Below are positions 11,268 to 22,233 of a DNA stretch of 64,000 bases, piece by piece; the first letter of the stretch is position 1, and each line of letters begins with the position of its first letter. The notes below the pieces were generated by a model. It saw only the letters and a list, made by a program, of their open reading frames with translations. It had not been told where the DNA came from and made no database searches. Source of the stretch: Botryosphaeria dothidea. Lineage: Eukaryota; Ascomycota; Dothideomycetes; Botryosphaeriales; Botryosphaeriaceae. Made by a program: the position numbers and the translations under genes. The stretch lies in the NCBI GenBank assembly GCA_011503125.2, contig WWBZ02000016.1:2480001-2544000 (forward strand), given 5' to 3'.

Positions 11268-12845
11268 TTACTTGGCCTCTTCGTTCCTGCTCTTCAACTT
11301 GGTCCATCCCCGCCCTTCATCCGTGCCCCCATTAGCCGCTACTGCGCTCGTAATCTTCGTACCGCCGGGGGCTTTTTTCGTCTCGCCCATCCGGTCTATT
11401 GCCTGCGGCCCGTCCTCATCCATTTCCCACTCCTTCTCGTCCAACATCTCCCACTCCGCGCCCTGCATCTCCGCCTGCAAATGGCCCTTGACCCGGTCGA
11501 CCACTCTCATGGGCGTCTGATACCTCCACCCCTTCAGGTAATTGACGCCTTCTGCTGCTCCCAGAAAGCCTTTCGACATGCCGTGCGAAAAGTAACCCAT
11601 GACTACGTCTGAGGCACCCGAACTTCGGCCCGACGTCCCATTCTTGAGCTCGGCCTTTCGAGCAGCCTCTTGCTCTAGCGCGTTCAGCGTGCTCTGAGCG
11701 TCGTCAACCAGGAGCTTGTACATGTTCTTCCCCATCGGACAAATTTCCTCCCATTCCGTAAACCCGCCGACCTGGCCTTGCGACCGACAGAGCCAGGCGA
11801 CATTCCATGCTAGAAACGTGACGCCCTCCACGAAAAGGGCATAGGTCGCAGGATCATCATTTGCTAGGGCTGGCAATTTGCGGTCTATGTATAGAGGCCG
11901 CGGACGGGGCAGTGGCTTCTGGTTATCGAGAGTACGAGATGCTGTGGGACTATTGCTTAAAGACGATATGGGTGTAGTCCCCGGAAATGGCACGTCCTTG
12001 TGCGTATACGAAGAAGAGGGGGAAAAGATCGTCGGCAGTGGATAGTCTTTGTGTGGGAGGGTAATTTCAGCCGGCAACCTGATAGCAAGGTAGTTGGCAA
12101 TCCGGACGAGCAGACCAGCCAAGAGCGTCAGTGAAGTAGTGACTTGAGCTGGGGAAGCGGCTTTTTCAATGTTAACTGGAGATCTTATGCTTGAGGGTTC
12201 TGGGCACGTACAGTTCAAATCGCGCAGATCATGTATACGCACACCGCCGATATAGTACTCGAGCTTTGTCTGACCATCCCTGGAGCGGCGTCTACGTTGC
12301 TTCAAGCCAGCAACATCGGCAGCATGCTTGCAGTGCCACACCTTGCTGCGGATATCCTCGCGATGACCCACGTCATCGGCGTGCTTGACTGTTCTGATGA
12401 CTTCCTTGACCATGTCCAGCTCTTTTGCGCGGCGCTTGTCGATGTTGTAAGTAGCAGACTCAAGGTCTGACCGACGCTGGGCAATGGCGGCCTTGCGGGC
12501 AGCGATTTCACGACGGGTCTCTTCCATCTGGCGCTTCAAAAGCTCCGTCTGTTCTGTTATCAAGCGCATACGCTCCTGAATCTCCTCCGTAGCAGCTATA
12601 TCCCGTTCGACAGCTACTCTCTTGGAGCTTTCGTGGGTGTCGACCAGGGTCTCGCCAAGTGACACAGCTTGTCCCGCTCGGTCTTCTGTGCCGCTGACCA
12701 CAGCCTCCACATGCTGAGAGAATGTTTCCCTGTCCAAGAGTGTAGAGGCTTGCTCGATCCGGTACGGGTAGAGGGCGGCACGAGCGCACGTCGAGCAGTG
12801 TATCCGGGCCTTGGCCAGCTCTTTGCCACAGATGTCGCACTCCAT
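11268..12845 (-). CDS. ATG14: Autophagy protein Atg14 / UVRAG-like (PI3-kinase complex I subunit)
   Basis: Targeting subunit of the Vps34-Vps15-Vps30 phosphatidylinositol 3-kinase at the pre-autophagosomal structure. The 525-residue frame opens with the Atg14 cysteine repeats: CDICGKEL and then CSTCARAALYPYR, followed by a long coiled coil (about residues 70-165, rich in Glu, Arg, Lys and Leu). The conserved YYIGGVRIHDLRDLN and TTSLTLLAGLLVRIANYLAIRLPAEI segments follow, and the C-terminal part contains the Phe/Trp-rich block FLAWNVAWLCRSQG. A possible 36-nt in-frame intron (GTACGT..CTCCAG, around 12174-12210) would remove the TCPEPSSIRSP stretch, but it is shorter than usual introns, so I kept one exon. 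Confidence 0.85.
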   Translation of the reverse strand: MECDICGKELAKARIHCSTCARAALYPYRIEQASTLLDRETFSQHVEAVVSGTEDRAGQAVSLGETLVDTHESSKRVAVERDIAATEEIQERMRLITEQTELLKRQMEETRREIAARKAAIAQRRSDLESATYNIDKRRAKELDMVKEVIRTVKHADDVGHREDIRSKVWHCKHAADVAGLKQRRRRSRDGQTKLEYYIGGVRIHDLRDLNCTCPEPSSIRSPVNIEKAASPAQVTTSLTLLAGLLVRIANYLAIRLPAEITLPHKDYPLPTIFSPSSSYTHKDVPFPGTTPISSLSNSPTASRTLDNQKPLPRPRPLYIDRKLPALANDDPATYALFVEGVTFLAWNVAWLCRSQGQVGGFTEWEEICPMGKNMYKLLVDDAQSTLNALEQEAARKAELKNGTSGRSSGASDVVMGYFSHGMSKGFLGAAEGVNYLKGWRYQTPMRVVDRVKGHLQAEMQGAEWEMLDEKEWEMDEDGPQAIDRMGETKKAPGGTKITSAVAANGGTDEGRGWTKLKSRNEEAK

Positions 12846-13365
12846 CTTGACGAGATAGTTGTGTGTATTGACGTGTAGTGATATGTGTCGCGCAGACTTT
12901 ATGGTGCAGAGTACGTCCCAGATATCGCGAAGGTTGGAGGGCGCGGACCGTGGTACATGGTGAGCTCTGATGGATAACGGCGACCGAGCAGCTACGGACC
13001 CATAGACCGTTTTCTGCTGGTTACGCTCGCGTGCTAGACTCTTCTGAGTGGCGACTCAGAGACGGGCGATGGCAGGGCATAAAGGTTCCAAAGTGGTAGA
13101 GGGAAGGTGCAGCTGTCTCCAAAGGTGTAGGTGAAAGGTGCAAGGCGGGCTTCAGTGCGTGGCTTGTGACGCAGCCGCCATGAGACACCCCTGCAGCCTG
13201 CTGCTCCGCGCCGGCGCGAACATCGCCCGCCGCCGACGGAGGCGCGTGCGCGCGCAGCTGTTCCTCACCAGCCACACCGCGTGCCACCTTCCAGAAGGTA
13301 GTGCGTGACAAACGCAACTGCCATTACTTTTCACCACTGACTGCAATAGCGCTAACTGCAAAGCC
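12846..13365. promoter_or_regulatory. Divergent promoter, ATG14 / small coiled-coil gene
   Basis: A 520-bp spacer between divergent start codons. No specific motif is convincingly over-represented. Confidence 0.4.
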
Positions 13366-14071
13366 ATGAGCACTCCACCGTCTCCCGCCCTGCCGGAAGA
13401 GCACCCGGCCAGTGACATGGACACTGAGGGCAGTCCGTTGCGCAAACGCTCGCATGCCGACATGGAGGGACAACATGGTGCCCAACGCGCTTTACCCATC
13501 GAGATTTCTTCCACTCACTCTTCTCACCTTGACACAGAAGACGGAGTTTCGCACCTCACGTCTCCCTCTGGTGAACAAGGCAAGTTCCACGAACAGACAG
13601 AAGAAAATGAGCCGGATCCCGAGGCCCCACTTGAAGCCTTCGACTGGCACGAGTTTGAGAAGAAGTACCATGACGCAATGGCGGAGAGGAAACAAGAGGA
13701 GATAGCTTTGTTCAGAGAATTCGAACGTCTCATGGCTGTACGGGCGTTCCCTCACTCCAATCATAATTGAGGCTTACTTCACACAGTTTTTCCAACAATG
13801 GGCAAGCACCACAAGCACTCACGAAGTCGATCGCACTTTCCATCGGTATGCCATCCCTGGAGTCATCATTCACTTAACCTCAGTTTGTTGATAACCTGTT
13901 ATAGCCTTCGCACACGCATGGCACATGTCCAGCACTCAGAGGATGAACTCGAGAAGAAGAGGGCACACTGTAAGCCTTGATACAATCTTGTTCACTTCCG
14001 CAGCTAACTCTGTTCCAGATACCAGCATTGTGGAAGCTTTCGAATGTGCGCTTAGACTTCTCGAGGGGTGA
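13366..14071 (+). CDS. Small conserved fungal coiled-coil protein, function unknown
   Basis: Four exons assembled by eye: 13366..13737, 13787..13845, 13905..13969, 14019..14071; total 549 nt, 182 residues. All junctions are GT..AG and the frame is kept. The N-terminal 80 residues are disordered and rich in Ser, Pro and acid. From about residue 95 the protein is helical and charged (FDWHEFEKKYHDAMAERKQ, then LEKKRAHYTSIVEAFECALR), consistent with a coiled coil ending in LLEG. I do not recognise a named family. The way the short 3' exons complete a regular heptad-rich helix argues that the gene is real. The first exon read alone would stop in the intron. Confidence 0.7.
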
Positions 14072-14418
14072 GCACGAAGATTGGCTCATGACCGGTATTG
14101 ACACCTCTCGCATCTCTACAGATGCCATCAGCTCAGTTGACGACCTGGAATATCATCAGGCGCGCGCTTTCCCTGCTGCTCAAGCACAAGCTGAGAGTAT
14201 CGATGCGCAGACCATGTCACGAAGCTCTGGACTTTTCGCCATGGCACGCAGCATGCGCTTGGATGTACCGGCAATACCTCCGGACTCTCCGCGGTGCTAC
14301 CATCCATCTCGCTGCACAATCATTTAGGGTCCCAGTTCTGGCAAACCCGGCTCGGGTTCCTTGGCACGGTCCAAATAATCAACAATTAATGAGGGATTAG
14401 TATGGATTCGAAAAGGGG
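14072..14418. other. Spacer 3' of small coiled-coil gene
   Basis: Short unsupported frames only. It abuts the inverted-repeat element. Confidence 0.4.
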
Positions 14419-14842
14419 CGTGGCTAATTTGACCCCCCCCAACAACAACAACCTCCCTCTCTCATTTGTAATTATCGTTCGTGCTGTAAGCTGTTGTAGC
14501 TGTTGTAGCTCTAGGAGCCGCCTTCGTCTTGTTTTTAAGGCCGGATGCCTACGATATTAGGGATAACGAGGACTATAAAAGCACCTATGACGTCATATAA
14601 ACTACAACCTCTGCTTACGTTAGCTCACGTGCTACTTGTAACCTGTTATATACGAGGGCGCCCGCGGCGTGGCGTGGGTATTTCGTTGGATTAAGGATGA
14701 GGATACAGCGGCTCCTGCAACTACAACAGCTTACAGCACGAACGATAATTATAAATGAGAAAGAGAGAGGTTGTTGTTGTTGTTGGAGGGGGAGAGGGGG
14801 GGTGTCGAAATAGCAAGATGGGGGGGGGTCAAATTAGTCACG
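14419..14842. mobile_element. MITE-like element with about 100-bp terminal inverted repeats
   Basis: A 424-bp non-coding unit. Both ends carry CGTGRCTAATTTGACC followed by a run of C, in inverted orientation. The homology continues inward through AACAACAACAACC, a CTCTCTC stretch, AATTATCGTTCGTGCTGTAA, GCTGTTGTAG and AGGAGCCGC. The right arm has a roughly 35-bp insertion relative to the left. The interior has no open frame. If the termini are taken as ATTTGACC, each is flanked by TA, the duplication expected of Tc1/mariner-type elements; if they start at CGTG, no duplication is evident. It sits in a convergent 3'-3' spacer. Confidence 0.8.
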
Positions 14843-15028
14843 GCTTTCGAAAAGTATAATATCTTATGCAAACAGATATTGCAAGAATCGGCGAAGACTA
14901 AGAACTGGATTACCGCGAAATTTCCGGTTACTTCTGTTTTTCGGAGTCCTGCAAAACCCTCATGTATACCTGATGTTCGCTCAACTAGCTGCCAGGCTCG
15001 AGGCCTTTCGAGAAGAGTCGCCGATAAT

Positions 15029-15817
15029 TTATTGCTCACCAATATCTTCGTTCCTGTTCCAAACCAATCAGCAGATGCTCGGAATATTTCCGATAACAAT
15101 ATGCGTAGAGTATTTACCAATCCCCAGGCCTTTCGGCGATAAATTTCTTCATCAAGCCCTCGCACTCCGCGTTCTTGAGGTTGATGACTTCAATGCCCTT
15201 TGACTTTAAGTATTCCTCACCACCGACAAAGGTATTGTTCTCGCCCAGAACGACGCGCTTGACCTTGTACAGGATGCAAGCGCCGGTGCACATATCACAG
15301 GGTGAGAGGGTGGTATACATGGTCGAGCCCTCATAGGCCGAGGCAGGAAGTCTACCCGCATTCTCCAGGGCTGAGATCTCGCCCTAGCCGTTGTTATTTC
15401 GAAGATCCATAATGGTTAGTCTGCCGTGACTTACGTGAAGCGTGGCACTGCCCTTCTGAATCCTCATATTGTGGCCCCTCCCCAGGATTTTGCCATCCTT
15501 GGACACGATGCAAGCGCCGACTATTCGATAGTTAACCACACAGTTTGCAAGGGCCATAGTCGGCTCTAAAGCTTTGCAGCAACAAGCCACAATGCATGTC
15601 TGGAGTTGAGGCAAACGTAAAGGCTTAGAAAGATTGACGCATTCATGGCCGAACAGCTGCTTCAACTCCATATGCATGATGGGGTGACTGTGCTGCTGGA
15701 ATACTTCTGAAACCGACACGAGAAACGGATGAGACGCGTACTCGGAATGCCACCCTCTTCATAACCCTTCTTAGCCTCTTCGAGGGCAGCGATAAAGCCG
15801 GTATCATTGGCAGACAT
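15029..15817 (-). CDS. FCY1: Cytosine deaminase (Fcy1-like)
   Basis: Zinc hydrolase converting cytosine to uracil in pyrimidine salvage (also activates 5-fluorocytosine). Four exons: 15817..15742, 15520..15435, 15383..15118, 15053..15029; 453 nt, 150 residues (yeast Fcy1 has 158). The zinc site is complete: His54-Gly-Glu56 and PCDMC with Cys83 and Cys86. The N-terminal EEGGIPIGACIV and GRGHNMR match the family. The last exon is only 25 nt; it completes the conserved Fcy1 tail, giving ERPGDWNEDIGEQ, instead of stopping at DW. It is divergent from YDJ1. Confidence 0.93.
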
Positions 15818-16711
15818 GGCGACCCAGGTAAGAGCAAGCTTCACGAAGCAGGAACGAGCGCAAAAGTGAGCAGAGAGACGAGGCTGAGAAGAAACTGCAG
15901 GCGAATGGGATTTGTAGCTAGCTGTATCCACAGGGCGTTACATAGCAGCTATGACAGCGGCCAATCGTGATAACGTCGGACCTTCGGCCGGGCAGGGCGA
16001 CGGCGACGGCGAGAGCGTGCTGGACCCGATGGACTGGCGGGTCGGAAGGCAGAAACGGGAGCGGCAGGGCTGAAGAGTCTCGGCCTGAGGCGGGCGCGCG
16101 CTGCATTTGCACTGGGTGACGACGGCAGTTCGAGCAGTGGGCTTTGCGGCTCGCTCGCCAAGGCTGCTGACCGCTTGCCGTATGCGGGTTGACGGCGATG
16201 GAATTCCAGCGAACTAGGTGGAAGGCGTGGAATTATCTAGGCTTTGCCCGCATACCCAACGACCCTTGCCCGTGAATTTTAGACGCCCGCCGCGACTGCA
16301 TCTCCGTCCCTCATCTTGCTATCGCTGCTTTTTCGCAATCTGCTCCCGGAGTAGACTCTATCCACCGCTGCGCTTCGCTGTCGCTAAGGTTCGTCCGCGC
16401 TGCTCCTCCGCCGCCTGCTTACACCTGTTGCCCCAGCCTTGCGCCTGCGGCTTTTGTGGCACCGGCTTGAACCTCGCGCGCCGTGCCACTTGGAACCGCG
16501 TTCGCTTCCCGACACCAGCCTCACCTCTGCCCGCTGCTGCCTACAAAAGCCCAGTAGCTCACTTTTCTTCGCCGACAGATTCTGCGCACCTGTCTTTGAC
16601 AATCCCCGCCAACAGACACCGTACACGGCTTTGCACCATCCATCCGGCTGAGAGCCTCAACAAGAACTTTCCTACCGCGACTCGAACCGCTCCGATCCAA
16701 CAACCACCACC
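15818..16711. promoter_or_regulatory. Divergent promoter, FCY1 / YDJ1
   Basis: An 894-bp region between divergent start codons. The YDJ1 side is rich in CT and CAACAACCACCACC just before its ATG, typical of a fungal 5' leader. I identified no heat-shock element array with confidence. Confidence 0.45.
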
Positions 16712-18095
16712 ATGGTGAGAGAAACAAAGTTCTATGACATCCTCGGGGTGACGCCAGACGCCACCGAGGCTCAGCTCAAGTCCGCCTACAAGAAGGGCGC
16801 CCTGAAGTACCACCCTGGTAGGTTCTTCCGCTCTCACTCCTTCCCGCACGCGGACCTCGGCCTATTAACTCCGGCTCAGATAAGAACACGCACAACCCCG
16901 ATGCTGCCGAGAAGTTTAAGGAGCTATCACACGCCTACGAGATCCTCTCAGATTCCCAGAAGCGCCAGGTCTACGACCAGTATGGTGAGGAGGGCCTAGA
17001 GAATGGCGGTGGCGCCGGCGGCGGTATGGCCGCAGAGGACCTCTTCGCACAGTTTTTCGGCGGCGGCGGCGGCTTCGGCGGCATGTTTGGTGGTGGCGGC
17101 GGCATGAGGGAGTCCGGGCCCAAGAAGGCTCGCACCATCTCCCACGTCCACAAGGTGTCGCTCGAGGATATCTACCGCGGCAAGGTTTCGAAGCTTGCGC
17201 TGCAGAAGTCCGTCATCTGCCCCAAGTGCGATGGTCGCGGAGGTAAGGAGGGCGCCGTCAAAAAGTGCGCGGGCTGCGACGGCCGCGGTATGAAGATGAT
17301 GATGCGCCAGATGGGTCCCATGATCCAGCGTTTCCAGACCGTTTGCCCCGACTGCCAAGGCGAGGGAGAGATCATCCGCGATAAGGACCGCTGCAAGCAG
17401 TGCAACGGCAAGAAGACTGTCATCGAGCGGAAGGTTTTGCACGTCCACGTCGACAGGGGCGTCAAGAGCGGTACCAGGATCGAATTCCGCGGCGAGGGTG
17501 ACCAGCTCCCTGACTGCGAGCCTGGTGACGTCGTTTTCGAAATTGAGCAGAAGCCCCACCCCCGTTTCCAGAGGAAGGATGATGACCTCTTCTACCAAGC
17601 CGAGATCGATCTGGTCACCGCGCTTGCCGGTGGCGTTCTTCATATCGAGCACCTTGACGAAAGGTGGTTGTCCGTTGAGATAACCCCTGGTGAGGTCATT
17701 GCGCCTGGTGAGTGAACACAGAGCCCAAATCATTAGCCATTGGCAAAGCTGACATTGCAAAAGGCGCCATCAAGGTTATCCGCGGCCAGGGTATGCCCTC
17801 GTACAGACATCACGACTTCGGCAACCTTTACATCCAGTTCGACGTCAAGTTCCCTGAGAAGGTTGGCGGCGAAGGGCCGCTTTCCGATGAGGACAAGGCT
17901 GCGCTCGAGCGTATCCTGGGCACCCGCAAGATCGAACACGCGCAGCCTCCGGCCGATGCAATGGTCGAGGACTACCCGCTCGAGAACATCGACGCAACCA
18001 GAGAACATGCACGGGCACGCGGCGCCGCTTCAATGGACGACGATGACGATGACATGCACCCTGGTGCCGAACGTGTGCAGTGCGCATCCCAGTAA
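16712..18095 (+). CDS. YDJ1: Type I DnaJ (Hsp40) co-chaperone, Ydj1/Mas5-like
   Basis: Cytosolic Hsp70 co-chaperone that stimulates ATP hydrolysis and delivers clients. Exons 16712..16817, 16880..17707 and 17764..18095 give 421 residues. The HPD motif (residues 34-36) is built across the first intron. A Gly/Phe-rich linker follows, then four zinc-finger repeats ([32 protein letters not shown]) and the client-binding C-terminal domains. The protein ends in Cys-Ala-Ser-Gln, a CaaX box as in yeast Ydj1, predicting farnesylation and partial membrane association. A second acceptor at 17736 is also in frame and would add nine residues (AIGKADIAK); the later acceptor fits homologues better. Confidence 0.95.
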
Positions 18096-19085
18096 ACGAC
18101 ACGAATCGAAGACGAAAAATCGGGTTTATAGGGTTATGAATGATAAAAACGAACCACGATGATATCGGCTGCATATGATGACGGAAGGTTTCACGGAGAG
18201 CATGGGGATGGTGCCGGGGGGCGTAAAAGCTGATTAATTGAGAACTGCAGAGCTTCACCAGACATACTGCTGGATTTGGGCACTTTATGACCGCCCCAAG
18301 GTCCAGCTCATTGAGCATTCTGCCTTTCCTAATTCATGACGGCTTTTTTCCTTATATTTTTCTTTCCCCTAGGGAAACGGTGTCTGCCAGGTGTTCTTGC
18401 AGTAGATCGAGCGACCCCATGTCATTTTATGCATTCCTCTTTCCTGTTTCTCTGTTTTATTCTCTTGGCAGACTCAACCAGGTAGACGGTGATGGGGGCT
18501 TTTCTGGGGGATTTCCTTTCGAGAGTGGCGCTTGGTGAAAGGTCTTTGGCCGGGACCGGGTCCCTCTCATGGCGTTTTACGGTAGTCCAAATGATAACAC
18601 ATTGGCGTATACTCCTGTCCAGGCTGAGAACACAGTGATCGAGGCTGTATTCACTTGTCTTGATGCTTATGCGTCATTGGTATTTCGCTCGCTAAGATTC
18701 CCCCACTCTTGCATCCTCAGAAGCTGACATTTAGCGTGGCGTGCTCGAATGCTAGAGCGTTGTCACTGCGTTGTCTTCCTCCGGTCACCGATTTTCGATC
18801 TCATTGGTGTTCCTAAACATTCGTAGGCCGTAAACCTAAAATAGGAAGGTCGATACATACAATTTTTGTGCACGCTGATGGGCCCATTTCTCGACGCCGT
18901 TCAAATGACATGCATGGAGGTGACTCACATGACATGGATCGCGTCGTATAAGAATCCTCCTATCTCCGACTTCAGAGAATCCTTCTTACTAGTGACGATC
19001 TACTGCCCATGTCAACGATCAAGAGGTATCACAAGGACCTAGAAGAATAAGGAAAAGTGTCAGGAAAGAGCAAGGAAGAAGCACA
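18096..19085. other. Intergenic between YDJ1 and GNAT gene
   Basis: Nearly 1 kb without a supported gene. It should contain the YDJ1 3' UTR and the GNAT promoter. No tRNA or repeat was seen. Confidence 0.5.
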
Positions 19086-20237
19086 ATGGCGATATCACCA
19101 GAAAAAGGCTTCAATCCACCCTCCACTCTGCCAGCGGTATACGACCACACCGACTCTCCTGAAAAGACGCTCTTACCGCACCTCCGACCCAATCTCCCCT
19201 ACACAATGCCGCTCTACCGCCGCATCCAATTCGGCCACCTCAGCCCGCACGCCCACATCCTCGCCACCATTCCCATTCCCAACCAGCAGGAAAACGAAGC
19301 CTCCGCCACAAACGGAGCCAACGACGCACCCGCACCCGCCTGCTTCGCAGCCGCCTACGTCGACCGCTCCCGCCGCCCGGAGACCGAATGCTGGATCTAC
19401 CTCTCGCAGGACGACCCGGCCCACGCTGCCCCCACCGCCTGCACCTGCAAAGAATCGCACCTCCCCGCCCTCCTCGCGCACGTCTCGACCCTGCCCTACT
19501 CCGCCCTCCCGCCCGCGCAGCTCGCCGACGTCTGGGCCGCCGTGCGCGCCGCCGGCGCCGCCGAGACGGCCGCGCGCCACCACGCGCACACGGCGGCGCC
19601 CGCCGCCAGGTACCTCGAGAACCTCGACCGGCCGGCCCTGCTGAAGGTCGGGGCCATGCACGCGGGCGGCGTGGAGTGGGCGAGGGCGCGCGGCTGGCTG
19701 GACGGGGATGGCGTGGGGAGTCTGTTCGCGTATCGGAAGTATCTGTTCAGGCACGGTAGTGGTGGTGGTGGCAAGGGCGGCGAGGGGCCTGCGCTGCCGG
19801 AAGGATTGCGGTGGGGGCGAGTCAAGAGCGATGCGGACATCGCGCTGGTGCGGTCGCGCACGGCGATTCCGAAGACGCATGCGACGTTGCGGAGGCTGCC
19901 GTCCGTTGCGGTTTTCCCGGAGGAGGAGGGGGGAGAGGCAGCGGGGCCGGTGGCGTGGGTGTTTTTGGGCGTGGAGGGGAACCTATCGACGCTGCATGTG
20001 GAGCCTGGGTATAGAGGGAGGGGGTTGGCGAAGGCGATTGGGGTGAAGCTGTTGCGGGAGAGCGTCAGCGCGTTCGGGGAAGAGTTGGGCGGGCTGGCAC
20101 ATGCGGATGTGGCTTTGGAGAATAAGGAGAGCAATGGTGTCTGTAAGAGCCTTGGGGGCATCGACGAGGGATGGCACGTGTATTGGGTGCGGATAGATTT
20201 GGATAGAGTGAGGGCCCAGGTTGATGGTACCCAATGA
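19086..20237 (+). CDS. GNAT-family (FR47-like) acetyltransferase
   Basis: Single-exon frame of 383 residues. The C-terminal third resembles an FR47/GNAT acetyl-CoA domain: VAWVFLGVEGNLSTLHVEPGYRGRGLAKAIGVKLL, in which the RGRGLA segment is the acetyl-CoA pyrophosphate loop, then a distal VALENKESNGVCKSLGG. The N-terminal half, with WIYLSQDDPA, is the substrate side seen in fungal proteins of this type. The substrate is unknown. The middle of the gene (19,440-19,900) is very GC-rich and Ala-rich, and the density of shadow frames comes from that. Confidence 0.78.
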   Translation: MAISPEKGFNPPSTLPAVYDHTDSPEKTLLPHLRPNLPYTMPLYRRIQFGHLSPHAHILATIPIPNQQENEASATNGANDAPAPACFAAAYVDRSRRPETECWIYLSQDDPAHAAPTACTCKESHLPALLAHVSTLPYSALPPAQLADVWAAVRAAGAAETAARHHAHTAAPAARYLENLDRPALLKVGAMHAGGVEWARARGWLDGDGVGSLFAYRKYLFRHGSGGGGKGGEGPALPEGLRWGRVKSDADIALVRSRTAIPKTHATLRRLPSVAVFPEEEGGEAAGPVAWVFLGVEGNLSTLHVEPGYRGRGLAKAIGVKLLRESVSAFGEELGGLAHADVALENKESNGVCKSLGGIDEGWHVYWVRIDLDRVRAQVDGTQ

Positions 20238-20876
20238 CGGAGGACCGTCTGCTGATTTATCATCATTTATTGCCTCTTTTGCATGCCACCACAGAATTAT
20301 CAGAAAGCTTCAGGTCATGGAAATTAGAATGTGAAAATAAAATTTATTTCTTTCCGCTACATATGAAGTCTCCATGACAGGGCTGATCGGCAATCTGACG
20401 AGCGAATACTCTTGAAAGGCATCGATACTCACGCTAAATCGCAGCATAGAATCACAGTATGGGAAGACATCACATCTCGGTAGATATATTCTGATTGCGA
20501 TATTCAACATCTGGTCGTGGCCGTTAGCAAAATTCTTCAAGAATATTTACTGAACAAGAAGAGTTTGAGAGCAAGAGTCATTAAAAAATTAGAGTGTTTG
20601 TTGTTGCGTTTTTGATCTTCATGATGTAGATCAGGGTTAAAAATTTATAATCATTCAGGGAAAACGTGATTAGGAAAAATATCCACTTACCCTATATTTG
20701 TTAATACATGAGGCGTATGTGCATTTTCAGCATCACATCGCTAATCATGTTTCACTGTCCAATGTCTCCATTTCAGTATGCTATTGGAATGTTGGCCTCG
20801 CCGAGGCGAGCATTCTTTGCAACATCCGACACTTCGCCATTGTACCAGACATCTCCGTTCGTTGCGTGTGAAACGC
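20238..20876. other. AT-rich convergent spacer
   Basis: 3' flanks of the GNAT and ribosomal P0 genes. The centre (about 20,330-20,700) is clearly more AT-rich than the surrounding coding DNA. No gene was recognised. Confidence 0.5.
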
Positions 20877-21991
20877 CTAGTCGAACAGACCAAAGCCCAT
20901 GTCCTCGTCCTCGGACTCCTCGGGTTCCTCAACCTTCTCCTCGGCCTTGGTCTCAGTAGCAGCGGCACCACCGGCGCCGGCAGCGGGGGCGGCCGAGGCG
21001 TACTTATCGGGGTTGGCAATGCGATCCTTGAGCTCCTCGATGGCCTCCCAGGAGTAGTCGGTCTCGATGGCGACCGACAGAACCTTCTTGTAGGCGTTGA
21101 CAACGGAGTGGATGACCGAGGGAAGAGTGGGGAAGTTGAGGGCCAGGGAAATGGAAGCAATGGTGGTGATGGCAGTGGAGAAGGTCTTGAGAAGCTGCGA
21201 CTCTTCAATGTCAAGGACGGAGGAGTCGAAGGTCTGGCCATTGTCGTAGATCTGGTCAACGACCATACCGTAGGTGAAGGGAGAGATGTTGAGCATGTTA
21301 AGCAGGGTGGCCTCAGAGGCACCGACCTATTGCGCTGTCAGTGGCCTAAACTTCGTATCCTCCCGGATAGAATATTTTTTACCTTGCTGCCAGCCTCAAC
21401 GAGCTTCAGGTCCGAAGTAATTTCAATGGTACCACGAGCGATCTTGGTAGGAACACCGAGAGCCTGGAAGAAAGAGGTCTTGCCGGGTTCCATACCAGTG
21501 TTACCAGCCGGGACGAAGACGTCGGCGGGGGCAACGGCACCAGCACGGGCAGGGGCAGCGACACGGTTGGCGAGAATCCTGTCACGGATGTTCTTCAAGT
21601 CCTTGTTGGTGAAGATCTATAGCCTTTGTCAGCCGCCGCGCCAGGTGAGTCCCGATCGGTTGGTAATTGTGCCACATACGAAACCAATGTTGCCCTTGAC
21701 GTGGGGGAGGAGACGCTCGTACTCGGGGTTCTCAGCGACGAAGCCCCTCAGAGCACGGCGGACCATGGTGTTCTTGCCCATGAGAACGACAGCCTCACCA
21801 CGGAGGGACTGACGGATCTCGTGCATCTGCTGGGAGGAGACACTGGAGGCGCATTAGATGCTGGTGCAATGGCATGCGGCAAAGGGAGAGACGCACTTGT
21901 CGACGCCGACAATGAAAATGGACTTGTACTCCTCGAGGAGGCCCTTGAGCTTATCGAAGTAAGCGGCCTTGTTCTGAGACTTGCCCCCCAT
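20877..21991 (-). CDS. RPP0: 60S acidic ribosomal protein P0 (uL10)
   Basis: Stalk base protein of the large ribosomal subunit, which anchors P1/P2 dimers and binds 28S rRNA. Four exons: 21991..21897, 21842..21680, 21616..21383, 21326..20877; 942 nt, 313 residues. The joined N-terminus [16 protein letters not shown] and [15 protein letters not shown] is diagnostic. The acidic C-terminus [12 protein letters not shown] is the conserved stalk tail that recruits elongation factors. Codon use is biased as expected for a ribosomal protein. Confidence 0.97.
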
Positions 21992-22233
21992 AGCTTCGGT
22001 GAGGTATAGGATATTTCAGGCGAAGTCAAGCTGCGTCTAGTCGGTGGTTGGCGGCGTTCGTCGTCGGAACGTTGTTGTTGGAGTCGCAACAGTCGGTGCA
22101 AGAAAACGAAATGATGTCGCGCCGCCGTGTGGCCTCGCTTGTACGCTAGCGCCGATCATCCAGTGGCTGCCCATTTTTTGGTCGTGCCAAGACTCGCACT
22201 CATTCATCACCCAGGCTCCTTCACCCTGCCAGC
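21992..22233. promoter_or_regulatory. Divergent promoter, RPP0 / TRM82
   Basis: Only 242 bp separate the two start codons, so a strong ribosomal-protein promoter and that of a tRNA-modification gene overlap. Confidence 0.5.

Noticed and set aside
12174..12210. 36-nt potential intron in ATG14
   Set aside because: Boundaries are GT..AG but the length is below the usual minimum and the frame is open through it.
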